From assembly GCF_006148925.1 (NCBI RefSeq), contig NZ_VAWB01000002.1:372001-436000 (forward strand): a DNA stretch of 64,000 nt, written 5' to 3'. Under the pieces are notes generated by a model. That model ran no database searches and was not told where the DNA came from. It was given only the letters and a program-made list of their open reading frames with translations. Each line of letters starts with the position of its first letter. Position 1 is the stretch's first letter. The stretch comes from Hyunsoonleella aestuarii. Its GTDB lineage: Bacteria > Bacteroidota > Bacteroidia > Flavobacteriales > Flavobacteriaceae. This document shows, piece by piece, positions 42,457 to 51,147 of this stretch. A program made the translations under genes and the position numbers.

Positions 42457-43527
42457 ATGTCAATAAACCACATTGTAACCCCTTTAGATTCGGCGATACT
42501 TGACTCCAAAGAGCAATACGTTTTTTATTATAAAATGGTAGACTTTGCTTTTAAAGAATTAATTGTAGCCGTGCAGCTAGAAAACATCTGTAATGATATT
42601 GAGGTGAAATTGTTTAAGCAATATTGCGATTTACTATTGTATTCTATTGAGGCTATGCGTGTCAAGTACATGTATGATGAGGAAGATAATATGAAAGTGG
42701 ACTTGACAGATTCTGGGTTTCCAAATTATTTAGAGTTTCGATATTTATTTAACGATTTGGAATTGCGCGATGATTACTTAGGTAAGCTAACGCCAATAGA
42801 AACCTTGAAAGATGAGTTTTTAGATGCCTTATTACGAAAAAAAGAACCTATTAAAAAGAGCAAGCTGTTTCAAGCATCCTCAATTGTGTATTACACTTCG
42901 GTGAATAAACAATACATTTTCAATAGGTTTGTTCAGGGGAAAATTGTTGAAGCTCCAGAAAATTCTAAGGCAGATTTATTGACAAGCTGGAGTTTTTATG
43001 ATGTGTCCCACAACCGCCCTTTTATCTGTTTTATGTATTTTAATTATGATGGAAATAAAATCCTTGATTATCGGGATGAGATATATAATGTGTTAAAAAC
43101 AGTTGCAGATAGATATATGTCGCTGGATACCATGGCATATACAATAGATAGAAAATTGCCAAAAATATCTCCAAAACTCATTAAGCGTATCGATTTAGGG
43201 CCTTTACATAATGTATTTGCAAAAGATGAAAATATAATAACTCATAATATTCTAGAAAGTATAGGAAAAAAGGAAATCCCTTTGGAATCTTATGCGTTTT
43301 CAATGCAAGTTGATGATGTAAGCTCTAAAAGTGAATTTAAAGAAGGTGGTTTTTTTAGTAAACAAGTTTTACAAAAATGGGATGATGTCTTTAAACAAAA
43401 ATATGTTTTAGCACCACATAGAGTAATTCAGTTAATATATAACAAGACACCTGAAATTATAGATAAGCTTGTTAAAGCACCCATTGAAATGGCAGGTTTA
43501 GAAATAGATTTAAAAAAGACGTCATAA
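42457..43527 (+). CDS. Globular protein of unknown function, AAA+ operon
   Basis: 356 residues, cytosolic, mixed alpha/beta. The N-terminal 120 residues are helical and acidic (e.g. LLLYSIEAMRVKYMYDEEDN). The middle has clear strands with the wording FICFMYFNYDGNKILDYRDEIYNVLKTVADRYMS. Positively charged clusters occur around KLPKISPKLIKRIDLGPLHNVF. No catalytic or binding motif was recognised, and there is no signal peptide. It lies between the coiled-coil protein and the AAA+ ATPase; the gap to the ATPase is 82 bp. Position suggests a subunit or adaptor of the AAA+ complex. Confidence 0.75.
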   Translation: MSINHIVTPLDSAILDSKEQYVFYYKMVDFAFKELIVAVQLENICNDIEVKLFKQYCDLLLYSIEAMRVKYMYDEEDNMKVDLTDSGFPNYLEFRYLFNDLELRDDYLGKLTPIETLKDEFLDALLRKKEPIKKSKLFQASSIVYYTSVNKQYIFNRFVQGKIVEAPENSKADLLTSWSFYDVSHNRPFICFMYFNYDGNKILDYRDEIYNVLKTVADRYMSLDTMAYTIDRKLPKISPKLIKRIDLGPLHNVFAKDENIITHNILESIGKKEIPLESYAFSMQVDDVSSKSEFKEGGFFSKQVLQKWDDVFKQKYVLAPHRVIQLIYNKTPEIIDKLVKAPIEMAGLEIDLKKTS

Positions 43528-43609
43528 CGACGGGCTAAGCGACATGTTATCTAATTAAATATATCAGATTGCCAAGTTGCACTCTCTCAATGACGTAAAG
43601 AATAAAAAT

Positions 43610-45574
43610 ATGGAACACAACTCAACATTTCCAATAAAATTAACAGAATTGAACATGCTTCGTGACGAAGCGTCTTCATTTTTAAAAAATATACAATGGG
43701 AGCAAGGTTCTCGTGCAAAGAGCAAGGATAAAGAAGCTAAAGACGACTCTATATTATTGTATTTATCACGAGCCAACAATGGTTCTAGTAGTGCAGAAAT
43801 CACATCTGTATCTAAAACTATTTTAGCCTTAAAAAAACGGTTGCTTCCAGATTCTGTTGCGATTCCTATTTTTTTGAACCAAACTTTATTTGCTGTTCAA
43901 GAGGGAATTACCTTGGGCATTTGGATTAAGGATAGTTACTATGATGCGTCTGGATTATCCAGTTTGAATGAAAATAAAGCGGCATTAGATAATATTGGAA
44001 AGCGTGAGTTTGAAAGTAAAATGCATACAGCCACTGCTTTTATGCTATTTTCAATAGCTTATAAAATATTACACGATTTAAAACCACATGCATCGGACGA
44101 TTTAAGTGTAATGAAGCAGAAATTTGCTGGGATTCCGGAGGTGTCATTAATGTCGCCTTTAAAAGGTGTTTCCTGCAGTTTGTTCTATTTTGACAAGTAT
44201 TTAGGGCATCCAGATATTATAAAATCTGATAGAGATGTTATTGATTTTACTGTTGTTTATTTTGAAGCTTTAATTGATGAAATTCAAGTTCGTAAAAGCT
44301 CTTTGGAATATACTGAGACTATCGAAGATAGAACTTATAAGTTAGAAAACTCGGAGTTTGCCGTTTCAGGCTGGAATAATGTATTTCAAGGTGCTGCCAA
44401 AAGTGTAGAGTTTAATAAAATACAGTTTGAGCAAATAGTTGGTAATAGAGATGCAAAACATTTTGCACGACGACTAACCGAACGTTTATTAAGCTACGAT
44501 TTTACCGAAAAGAAAAATCCGTTTCAGGAGTTAGGAGGTTTTATGCCTGTTTTTATGGGCTATGGGATACCAGGAACAGGCAAGAGTATGTTGATTGCTG
44601 CTATAGCAACACGGCTTAAAGAACATTGTGATACTTTAGAAATTCCATTTTTATTTCATCCTATGCCAGATACTTTGATTTCGACTTTTCAGGGTGGTTC
44701 TGCAGAAAAAATGGTAGAATGGATGAAACCGATGCAAGATCCTTCGAAACTTATTTTTGCGCCTATAGATGATGCAGAGAACAACTTACAAGAAAGGACA
44801 TTACAAGGTGTTTCGGCAGGAGTTAAAGAGGTGATAGGTGTATTTTTAAGATATACAGAAGGTGCGTATGCGGTAAATTATGGTAATAGTTCCATTGGCT
44901 TATTTACTAATCTTCCAGAAATGCTAGACAAAGCGGTTATTTCACGTGTGCAAGGCAGATTTAAAATCGATGGAGCCAGAACTGAGCATGATTTTTTAGA
45001 CCAAGATCATCTATGGTGGCGTAAATTGGATGATACCATGCCAGATTTTGTAAACATGCAAGGTCCTGAGAATTACAGCTATTTACAGAATCAAGGATTA
45101 GCTAAAAACATGGGAGAAATATTGAATTTAACAGACAAACCATCTGAAGAACGCGTTCATGCCATTTATGATAAGGTAGAGAAACAATTCAAAACAAATC
45201 AACATTTATTTTATGCCAATCTTTATAAAGATATGCAAAAGGCATTTTCATTCTTTTCTTCAAGAGACGTTAGAAACATTCAAAGTGCCGTATCTCTTAG
45301 ATTAACTGATTTTGATTTAGAAGAAGATTGGTTTGAAAACCCAGAAATATATTTTAAGCAGGATTATGAAACCAAATATAATATGCTTCAAGAACTCATG
45401 CGGAGCAATATGAAAGGACTTGATTTCTCTGAAATTCGTCGTCAAGAGGTAGTGCGTTATCTTGATAATGTTGCAACCATTGCAGATACCGATTTTAAAC
45501 GAAAAGTAGATGCTAGAGTGAATCAACTAAATATTGAAATGGAGGCGAGACAAACGTTTGAGAATGGACAATAA
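43610..45574 (+). CDS. AAA+ ATPase, central gene of the unknown operon
   Basis: About 654 residues; the ATG at 43610 is preferred over a TTG 11 codons upstream because of its A-rich leader. Residues 1-250 are a helical N-terminal domain with no match I know. The ATPase core has Walker A GIPGTGKS (319-326), a pore-loop-like ISTFQGGSAEKM, Walker B-like LIFAPIDDAEN (Asp387, Asp388, so Asp in place of the usual Glu), a sensor-1 region GLFTNLPEML and the arginine-finger candidate SRVQGRF. The C-terminal 200 residues are helical. It is probably a hexameric remodelling ATPase. Its end overlaps the NudK gene by 11 nt. By context its clients may be the coiled-coil and membrane proteins of the same operon. 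Confidence 0.82.
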   Translation: MEHNSTFPIKLTELNMLRDEASSFLKNIQWEQGSRAKSKDKEAKDDSILLYLSRANNGSSSAEITSVSKTILALKKRLLPDSVAIPIFLNQTLFAVQEGITLGIWIKDSYYDASGLSSLNENKAALDNIGKREFESKMHTATAFMLFSIAYKILHDLKPHASDDLSVMKQKFAGIPEVSLMSPLKGVSCSLFYFDKYLGHPDIIKSDRDVIDFTVVYFEALIDEIQVRKSSLEYTETIEDRTYKLENSEFAVSGWNNVFQGAAKSVEFNKIQFEQIVGNRDAKHFARRLTERLLSYDFTEKKNPFQELGGFMPVFMGYGIPGTGKSMLIAAIATRLKEHCDTLEIPFLFHPMPDTLISTFQGGSAEKMVEWMKPMQDPSKLIFAPIDDAENNLQERTLQGVSAGVKEVIGVFLRYTEGAYAVNYGNSSIGLFTNLPEMLDKAVISRVQGRFKIDGARTEHDFLDQDHLWWRKLDDTMPDFVNMQGPENYSYLQNQGLAKNMGEILNLTDKPSEERVHAIYDKVEKQFKTNQHLFYANLYKDMQKAFSFFSSRDVRNIQSAVSLRLTDFDLEEDWFENPEIYFKQDYETKYNMLQELMRSNMKGLDFSEIRRQEVVRYLDNVATIADTDFKRKVDARVNQLNIEMEARQTFENGQ

Positions 45575-46148
45575 CCAAATCAACAATATCGAAAGCACTT
45601 TACTTTCAGATAATTATTTTTTTCTTAAAAAGTATAATTTCGATTATCTGATGCCCAATGGTAAATGGGTTAATCAAATGAGAGAGGTTTACGACAGGGG
45701 TGATGGTGCTGGAATTCTACTATATAATAAAACAAAGAAAACAGTCATCTTAATAAGGCAGTTTAGAATGCCGACATATTTAAATGGCAATGAAGACGGG
45801 TTTTTGTTAGAAATTTGTGCAGGACTTTTGGATAAAGACAACCCTGAAGCTTGTATTATTCGTGAAACTGAAGAAGAAGTAGGATATCGTTTAAAGTCAG
45901 TGAAAAAAGTATATGAAGCATATTCTTCCCCTGGCGTTATGACGGAAAAAATGCATTTTTTTGTTGGCGAATATACCGCTGCAATGAAAGTAAGTGATGG
46001 TGGTGGATTAGATAGTGAGCATGAAGATATTAAGGTCTTAGAGATCCCTTTTAAAAAAGCTTTAAGTATGTTGCACAATGGAGAAATAGTTGACACTCGC
46101 ACTATTGTCTTGATTCAGTATGCTATAATTCATAAGCTAATAGAATAA
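45564..46148 (+). CDS. nudK: Nudix hydrolase, GDP-mannose pyrophosphatase NudK-like
   Basis: About 194 residues from the ATG at 45564, 11 nt inside the ATPase gene; E. coli NudK has 191. Shared wording with NudK: GAGILLYNKTKKTVILIRQF, PTYLNGNEDGFLLEICAGLL, and the Nudix core RETEEEVGY. The first Glu of the Nudix box (the position after GLLDKD) is Asn here, while the catalytic REUxEE part is intact. Next come SSPGVMTEKMHFFVGEY and LDSEHEDIKVLEIPF. NudK hydrolyses GDP-mannose and related sugar nucleotides; ADP-ribose is a possible alternative. Translational coupling to the ATPase suggests the nucleotide product or substrate matters to the system. That is inference. Confidence 0.9.
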   Translation: MDNNQINNIESTLLSDNYFFLKKYNFDYLMPNGKWVNQMREVYDRGDGAGILLYNKTKKTVILIRQFRMPTYLNGNEDGFLLEICAGLLDKDNPEACIIRETEEEVGYRLKSVKKVYEAYSSPGVMTEKMHFFVGEYTAAMKVSDGGGLDSEHEDIKVLEIPFKKALSMLHNGEIVDTRTIVLIQYAIIHKLIE

Positions 46149-47384
46149 ATGGACAAATTAAAACAAGCAAACCTATACAGAAGCGAATTAATCCCTGTTA
46201 GCGGGAAGTTGGTTGAGCGTTACAATAAATGTTTGGTAAAACTTGGTTTTACAAAAACCAAACTTAAAACCTTTCACATTGACGGCATTGGTTGGAGTCC
46301 AGAAATTGCTAAAGAAAAAAGAGTGAGCCATTATTTAAGCAATGGAGAAGCAAATCCGCATGGTATTTTAATATCGCCTTTACAGAAAGGGAAACCGATA
46401 TATTATCCATTTCATAGTTTTGATAGGGATATGATGCGTTTTATTTTCAGAGCATACGGCGATAAAATAAACGATATTACCCGAGATTCCGCTATTTGCA
46501 TTGATTTTGACCAAAAAATAGATGCTTTTTATGAGCCTTTAGATGTTCTTAAATATAATACGGTTCATATTAATTTTCATTTAATGGATAATCTCTATCA
46601 TCTTCAAAATGATCAATTAGAGCTTATCGAAAAGTTTAATCAGGGGAATAACTTTATAGATGAAAATATACATCAAGAGCTGTTGAATTCTGCGAAAACT
46701 TATGGCGATTTAAGACATAGAGATTTAAAAATGCCAGCCTTAAGCTTTTCAGTAAGTTCATTTTATACCAAAGCATTTGGAGGTATTTATTTGCTAAGAG
46801 ATTTTATTTCACCAATTATAATATTTGAGGATACAAAGTGGCATAAAGAAGCTATAAAAGACACGAATTATGATGTGTTAATTTATCATATTGAGCAACC
46901 CGAATTGATGGATAAATTACGTGACCACGTTATTATAGAATACGATTTGGAAAAAGCTATTAATACTAAACGTTATGAACGTATTAAGAAGTTTGAATTA
47001 ACTAAATACTTAGAAAAGCCAGAACATAACATTAAAGAGATTCTAAATAATCCTATTTTATTTAAAAGCTATTTAAATAAATTAGATATAAATTCTCGTA
47101 AAAAAGTAATGAGTGTTGAGCGCTACTTAGAAAAATTAGAAGTTAGTAACCAATATAAAATAGCAGATATTGTTGATTTAAAACTCTTTGAAGCTCTGCA
47201 TGAACCGCATTCATCATTAGATGAAAAACATAAAGATTTAATTTGGAAACTATTAATCAATATAGCACCAAAAGATATTCTGTTTTGGTATTGGTATGAT
47301 AAAGAAGATTTTTATAAAAGTTTTAAAACATGGGATGATTCTCTTAAAGAATGGGCTATTGAAACCATTAGTAACAATATATGA
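46149..47384 (+). CDS. Protein of unknown function (possibly DUF6638 family)
   Basis: 411 residues, cytosolic, no signal. It begins with QANLYRSELIPVSGKLVERYNKCL and has HIDGIGWSPEIAKEKRVSHYLSNG-type and ANPHGILISPLQKGKPIYYPFHSF segments that look like a conserved N-terminal domain. The final 120 residues are helical. I recall a flavobacterial family of similar wording (DUF6638), but this is not certain. It starts directly after the NudK stop with no gap. There is no catalytic motif. The three smaller membrane genes follow. Confidence 0.75.
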   Translation: MDKLKQANLYRSELIPVSGKLVERYNKCLVKLGFTKTKLKTFHIDGIGWSPEIAKEKRVSHYLSNGEANPHGILISPLQKGKPIYYPFHSFDRDMMRFIFRAYGDKINDITRDSAICIDFDQKIDAFYEPLDVLKYNTVHINFHLMDNLYHLQNDQLELIEKFNQGNNFIDENIHQELLNSAKTYGDLRHRDLKMPALSFSVSSFYTKAFGGIYLLRDFISPIIIFEDTKWHKEAIKDTNYDVLIYHIEQPELMDKLRDHVIIEYDLEKAINTKRYERIKKFELTKYLEKPEHNIKEILNNPILFKSYLNKLDINSRKKVMSVERYLEKLEVSNQYKIADIVDLKLFEALHEPHSSLDEKHKDLIWKLLINIAPKDILFWYWYDKEDFYKSFKTWDDSLKEWAIETISNNI

Positions 47385-47404
47385 AAAAAATAGACTCATA
47401 GTTT

Positions 47405-47719
47405 ATGGAGCTTTATCATTTTGTTTATATCATTTTAACTCTTATTATATGGAATATAAGCTATCTGCATACAGGTAAATATGTTAAACCTAAATGGAAA
47501 CAATTTGGTAAATTTATATTTTACATCACGGTTTCTATAATTTTCATTTTTTGGGTTAAGCATTACAGTCTAATTTTTATAATTGGACATCAGCTATTGG
47601 GTTTATTATTCCATATAAAGGTTTGTAAACAAAACAGAATTAATTGGATAAATTGTGAGCCAACAGAAGAATATTTAAAGCTTCATAAATTGTGGGCTCA
47701 AGGAAAATTTAAGGAATAA
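47405..47719 (+). CDS. Small membrane protein of the AAA+ operon
   Basis: 104 residues. It has two or three hydrophobic helices: YHFVYIILTLIIWNISYL, FGKFIFYITVSIIFIFWV and SLIFIIGHQLLGLLF, then a polar tail CKQNRINWINCEPTEEYLKL. Two cysteines in the tail (Cys77 and Cys85) could be paired or bind metal. No family was recognised. The gap to the preceding gene is 20 bp and to the next 11 bp, so co-transcription is clear. Confidence 0.65.
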   Translation: MELYHFVYIILTLIIWNISYLHTGKYVKPKWKQFGKFIFYITVSIIFIFWVKHYSLIFIIGHQLLGLLFHIKVCKQNRINWINCEPTEEYLKLHKLWAQGKFKE

Positions 47720-47730
47720 AACTAAAGATT

Positions 47731-48249
47731 ATGACACTAGAATTAATCATTTTTATCGCTTCTATACTATTTGGAGCCCTTATATATTGGAGAGAGTCTC
47801 ATGGTAATGGGTTATATAGGTTCTTTAATAAACTTATGTATTCCAAAGAACTTCAAATGAAATCTACCGATAAAACAGGGTTTTTATACCAACAGAAGTT
47901 TATAATACGTCTAGTATTTATTGGTTTCTTATTTATAATAGGAATTATAGTTACGCGTTTTTTAATTCCTATAGATATTGCAACCATTTCCATATTTGCT
48001 TCAATGATAGTTGGCACATTAGTAGGAACTTATTTGGCAAATTTTATTTTCAAATCAAGTGAAGTTATTGATGAAAAAAGTGATTCCATAGAAGATATGG
48101 TACATGATACTATTGAGAAAGGTAAGGACTTTATTGAAGATTTGAAGACTAAAGATTCAGAAGAAATTGTTGAAGAAATTAAAGAATCACCAAAAGTTAA
48201 AGGAAAAAGTGCTCGTGAACGGTTAAAAGATAAAGGATATCTAAAATGA
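47731..48249 (+). CDS. Three-helix membrane protein with acidic tail
   Basis: 172 residues. Three hydrophobic helices (LELIIFIASILFGALIYW, FIIRLVFIGFLFIIGIIVTRF, ISIFASMIVGTLVGTYLA) are followed by a charged helical tail of about 60 residues (DEKSDSIEDMVHDTIEKGKD and later EEIVEEIKESPKVKGK). The tail looks like a cytosolic coiled-coil or ATPase-interacting arm. No known domain. It overlaps the following gene by 4 nt (ATGA), typical of translational coupling. Confidence 0.7.
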   Translation: MTLELIIFIASILFGALIYWRESHGNGLYRFFNKLMYSKELQMKSTDKTGFLYQQKFIIRLVFIGFLFIIGIIVTRFLIPIDIATISIFASMIVGTLVGTYLANFIFKSSEVIDEKSDSIEDMVHDTIEKGKDFIEDLKTKDSEEIVEEIKESPKVKGKSARERLKDKGYLK

Positions 48250-48440
48250 AAATGATATCGAATAAGTCTAGGTATATATTAATTTGTGTATTTGCAGTTC
48301 TGCTTATTACTGAATTGATTATAATGGACTACGACAACTTTACAGATTGGAAAAACTGGTTAGCTCTATTAGCACCAATTCTAATGATAATAGCTATGGT
48401 GCTGAGTATAAAGCAGGTTAATAAACAGGGAGAGAATTAG
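48246..48440 (+). CDS. 64-residue membrane peptide
   Basis: Two helices (YILICVFAVLLITELIIMDY and WLALLAPILMIIAMVLSI) joined by a short polar loop. It overlaps the previous gene by 4 nt, and its TAG is followed 5 bp later by the ATG of the next gene. It probably belongs to the same membrane complex. No family was recognised. Confidence 0.65.
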   Translation: MKMISNKSRYILICVFAVLLITELIIMDYDNFTDWKNWLALLAPILMIIAMVLSIKQVNKQGEN

Positions 48441-48445
48441 TGACT

Positions 48446-50140
48446 ATGATAAAAAACTATTGGAATAAAGGTAAAAAGCAAAAACGAATAACCATTATTT
48501 TTGGCTTAGTCTTACTATTTCTATTATTTGTTTTACGTGACGATTACCAGCCAGCGCTCTTATTTGTAAGGAAATATATTTTTATTATTTTATTGAGTGG
48601 AATTGTGCTATTCTTCGGATTGCGAAAGTTTAGAAGATCGGCAAGCACCGGAGCTAGATTAGCTATACTGGGGCTGTTACTAGCCTTTTTTGGTCTTTTA
48701 TACATTGTTGGTTGGCATTTTAGAATGTATGATTATATGAAAACTTATAATGTGTTCAATAATCTAAATCGGGTTGAGATAAATGAATTACCATTAACTC
48801 AAAATGAACGCATTCAACCACTTCGAAATGTTTTTTCAATGGCAAATGAAAGTGTTGGCGAAACTAAAGATGTTTCGTTACCTCATTTAGTTAGAATCGA
48901 AAATGAAAATAAATGGACCATGGCCATTCAGCCCACTGAGAAGTATGTCTGGCAAGGAATGACAGATAATACCGAGGAGGTGTTTGCTGTGTCGAGTACG
49001 ACACCATTTCCTAGGTTTTCGAGTGAAAATAGAATTCCAGTTACCTTTTCAATAGGAGAGTCGTTAAAGTTTAGTAGAAATACATATAATGCGGTGGTAC
49101 AGCGATTTAACTTTTTTAAGCTTTTTTTAATGGAACCAAGTGACACCTATTATATGCAGAATGATTCTGGGCAATGGGTGCAGGTGGTAAGCTTGATAAA
49201 ATGGAAAGGGTTTTTGTTTCCATACCCAACGTTTGGAGGTGTTATGGTTATAGAAAATGGTGAGCATGATTTTAAAGATTATTTAGAGCGTATTCTAATA
49301 GGTAAGGGAACTTTTATTAGTCCTGAAAACATGAAAAATCATGACTATTTAACACGACAAAATACACTTGCCGAAAAAGTCTCGAGATTGCAAGCCGAAT
49401 CATTAAAATTTTTAGGAGGATTTAGCGACCCGCTACCTTGGAATATGGAAACGGCAGTTAAAATTCCAGAAATGCCCAAAGATCAAAACCAACAACCCTA
49501 TGTTACCGATTTTGATTTTTCGGACACACAATCTGCAGCTTATAGCGGTTTGTACCATTGGTTTGGACTAGAGCCAGTGGGAGATGAGCGTACAAGTTTA
49601 AGTTTTAGTGTATTTGTTCCTGCCGATGGCACAGACAAATTATACTATTACAATCACGCAGCAAAGAAACAAGGATATGCAGGTGTCTCTGCAATGCCTT
49701 TAAAAGTAAAGGAGTCGAGAAAAGAATACGATTGGACCGCAAATACACCAGTTGAATTTAGACCTTACATAAAAGATATTGCAGGAAGAAAGCGCATGTT
49801 TTTTATGGGAACAGTGTCTTCAATTAGTAATGAAAATGCAGAACAATTTGATGGCTCTGCAACTCCAGATTTGGTTCTGATTGATAGTGAATATCGCGAT
49901 GTGGTTTGGATAGATGTTAAGCATCCAAGTGAATGGAATAAAAAGGTCTATAATCAATTGAACGAAGCATGGCGATCTAGCGAAAAAATTGGTTATTATT
50001 TTGTTGAAGAGTCCAAAACTATTGATATAATGCCGGAGTCAACAGATACAATAGCTCCAGTTTTAAGGGATAGCTTAAAAACAAATGAAATTGAAAGGTT
50101 ACAACGACAAATTGATTCTTTAAAATCTTTGAATAATTAA
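48446..50140 (+). CDS. Large membrane-anchored protein with long soluble domain, last gene of the AAA+ operon
   Basis: About 564 residues from the ATG at 48446; a GTG two codons earlier overlaps the previous stop. Three helices lie at the N-terminus (ITIIFGLVLLFLLFVL, YIFIILLSGIVLFFGL, LAILGLLLAFFGLLYIVGW), followed by a soluble domain of about 430 residues, probably periplasmic. It is rich in beta-type segments (VWQGMTDNTEEVFAVS, KFSRNTYNAVVQRFNFF, YPTFGGVMVI) and ends with WIDVKHPSEWNKKVYNQLN and a short coiled coil (IERLQRQIDSLKSLN). I know no named family. Co-expression with a cytosolic AAA+ protein and membrane peptides suggests a trans-envelope assembly. Its stop overlaps by 3 nt that of the convergent MarR-GNAT gene. 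Confidence 0.75.
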   Translation: MIKNYWNKGKKQKRITIIFGLVLLFLLFVLRDDYQPALLFVRKYIFIILLSGIVLFFGLRKFRRSASTGARLAILGLLLAFFGLLYIVGWHFRMYDYMKTYNVFNNLNRVEINELPLTQNERIQPLRNVFSMANESVGETKDVSLPHLVRIENENKWTMAIQPTEKYVWQGMTDNTEEVFAVSSTTPFPRFSSENRIPVTFSIGESLKFSRNTYNAVVQRFNFFKLFLMEPSDTYYMQNDSGQWVQVVSLIKWKGFLFPYPTFGGVMVIENGEHDFKDYLERILIGKGTFISPENMKNHDYLTRQNTLAEKVSRLQAESLKFLGGFSDPLPWNMETAVKIPEMPKDQNQQPYVTDFDFSDTQSAAYSGLYHWFGLEPVGDERTSLSFSVFVPADGTDKLYYYNHAAKKQGYAGVSAMPLKVKESRKEYDWTANTPVEFRPYIKDIAGRKRMFFMGTVSSISNENAEQFDGSATPDLVLIDSEYRDVVWIDVKHPSEWNKKVYNQLNEAWRSSEKIGYYFVEESKTIDIMPESTDTIAPVLRDSLKTNEIERLQRQIDSLKSLNN

Positions 50141-51087
50141 AACACCAACTTCATTTTAATATTACTCCGTGCATATGGTGAATTTGGCTCAACTGGAATT
50201 TCAATAAAACCATACTTTTTATAGATATAGATGGCATTTTCTAACTTGGTGTTAGAATAAAGTATAAGTTTTGGTAGCCTCATATTTTTCGCAAAATCAA
50301 TACAATACTGCATTAATTTTTGTCCAATTTTATAACCACGATGTTTGGGTGATACAGCCATTTTAGTTAACTCGAAAAGACCATCATCTCCCAAAGGCAT
50401 AAGTGCAACCGTACCAACAATTTCATTATTCAGTTTCGCAAAAAATATATGACCGCCCTTGTCTATTATATATTGCTTTGGTTTACTTAAAACCTCTTCG
50501 TCATAGGCTTCTACATAAAAATAAGTTTTTAACCATTCTATATTTAACTCGTAAAAGTATCGTACATATTCTTCTTGATACAAAACGATATTCAATTCTT
50601 GTAATCCATATATTTTTACATTTTTAATAATAGTTTCACTAAAACTTTTAGATCCAAGTTTATTTTCCAAAATATTTAAGTGCTCGATAAGGGAAGAAGA
50701 ATTTTCTAAAGTAAATTCTTTTATAACGTCTTCGATACTTTTCCAAATGGGCTCTAATTTCATCAAAGTTCTTTTTCCATGATTAGAAAGATGAATTATT
50801 TTTTTTCGCTTGTCTAAATCGTCATGTTTAAAGCGAATAAGACCTTTGTCGTTTAGTTTATTGACAGCTTGTGTGATAGCAGGCTGTGTAAAGTGTAATG
50901 AATTTTGAATATCTTTATTTGTAACACCATTTTTATTAACTATAATTTTAAAAATAGGGAATAGGTAAGGATCAAAATCTATATTAAAATAATCATAGAC
51001 TAACTGTGTTTCTTTCATAATAAATTCACTTACTCTTTTTAATCGAGAGCCTAAACCCAGTTCGCCATAACCTCTTAAAGCATCCAT
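50137..51087 (-). CDS. MarR-GNAT fusion regulator/acetyltransferase
   Basis: 316 residues. An N-terminal MarR winged helix (about 20-140) has NKNGVTNKDIQNSLHFTQPAITQ-type recognition helix wording and the wing DLDKRKKIIHL. A C-terminal GNAT domain (about 150-316) has the acetyl-CoA site SPKHRGYKIGQKLM and NAIYIYKKYGFIEIP. This two-domain architecture is a recognised bifunctional family; the substrate of the acetyltransferase and the operator are generally unknown. It is transcribed towards the AAA+ operon, and its own promoter faces the hutG gene end (60-bp gap). It may control the neighbouring hut or AAA+ genes; that is untested. Confidence 0.92.
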   Translation of the reverse strand: MDALRGYGELGLGSRLKRVSEFIMKETQLVYDYFNIDFDPYLFPIFKIIVNKNGVTNKDIQNSLHFTQPAITQAVNKLNDKGLIRFKHDDLDKRKKIIHLSNHGKRTLMKLEPIWKSIEDVIKEFTLENSSSLIEHLNILENKLGSKSFSETIIKNVKIYGLQELNIVLYQEEYVRYFYELNIEWLKTYFYVEAYDEEVLSKPKQYIIDKGGHIFFAKLNNEIVGTVALMPLGDDGLFELTKMAVSPKHRGYKIGQKLMQYCIDFAKNMRLPKLILYSNTKLENAIYIYKKYGFIEIPVEPNSPYARSNIKMKLVF

Positions 51088-51147
51088 ATTATTATTTATA
51101 TAAGTACTTATGTAAATCTAATATAAATTGTATTCTAATTCAAAACT

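Noticed and set aside
45689-46102. Minus-strand open frame of about 137 codons opposite nudK
   Set aside because: NudK on the plus strand is clearly the gene; the antisense translation is Ser/Thr-rich with no recognisable motif.
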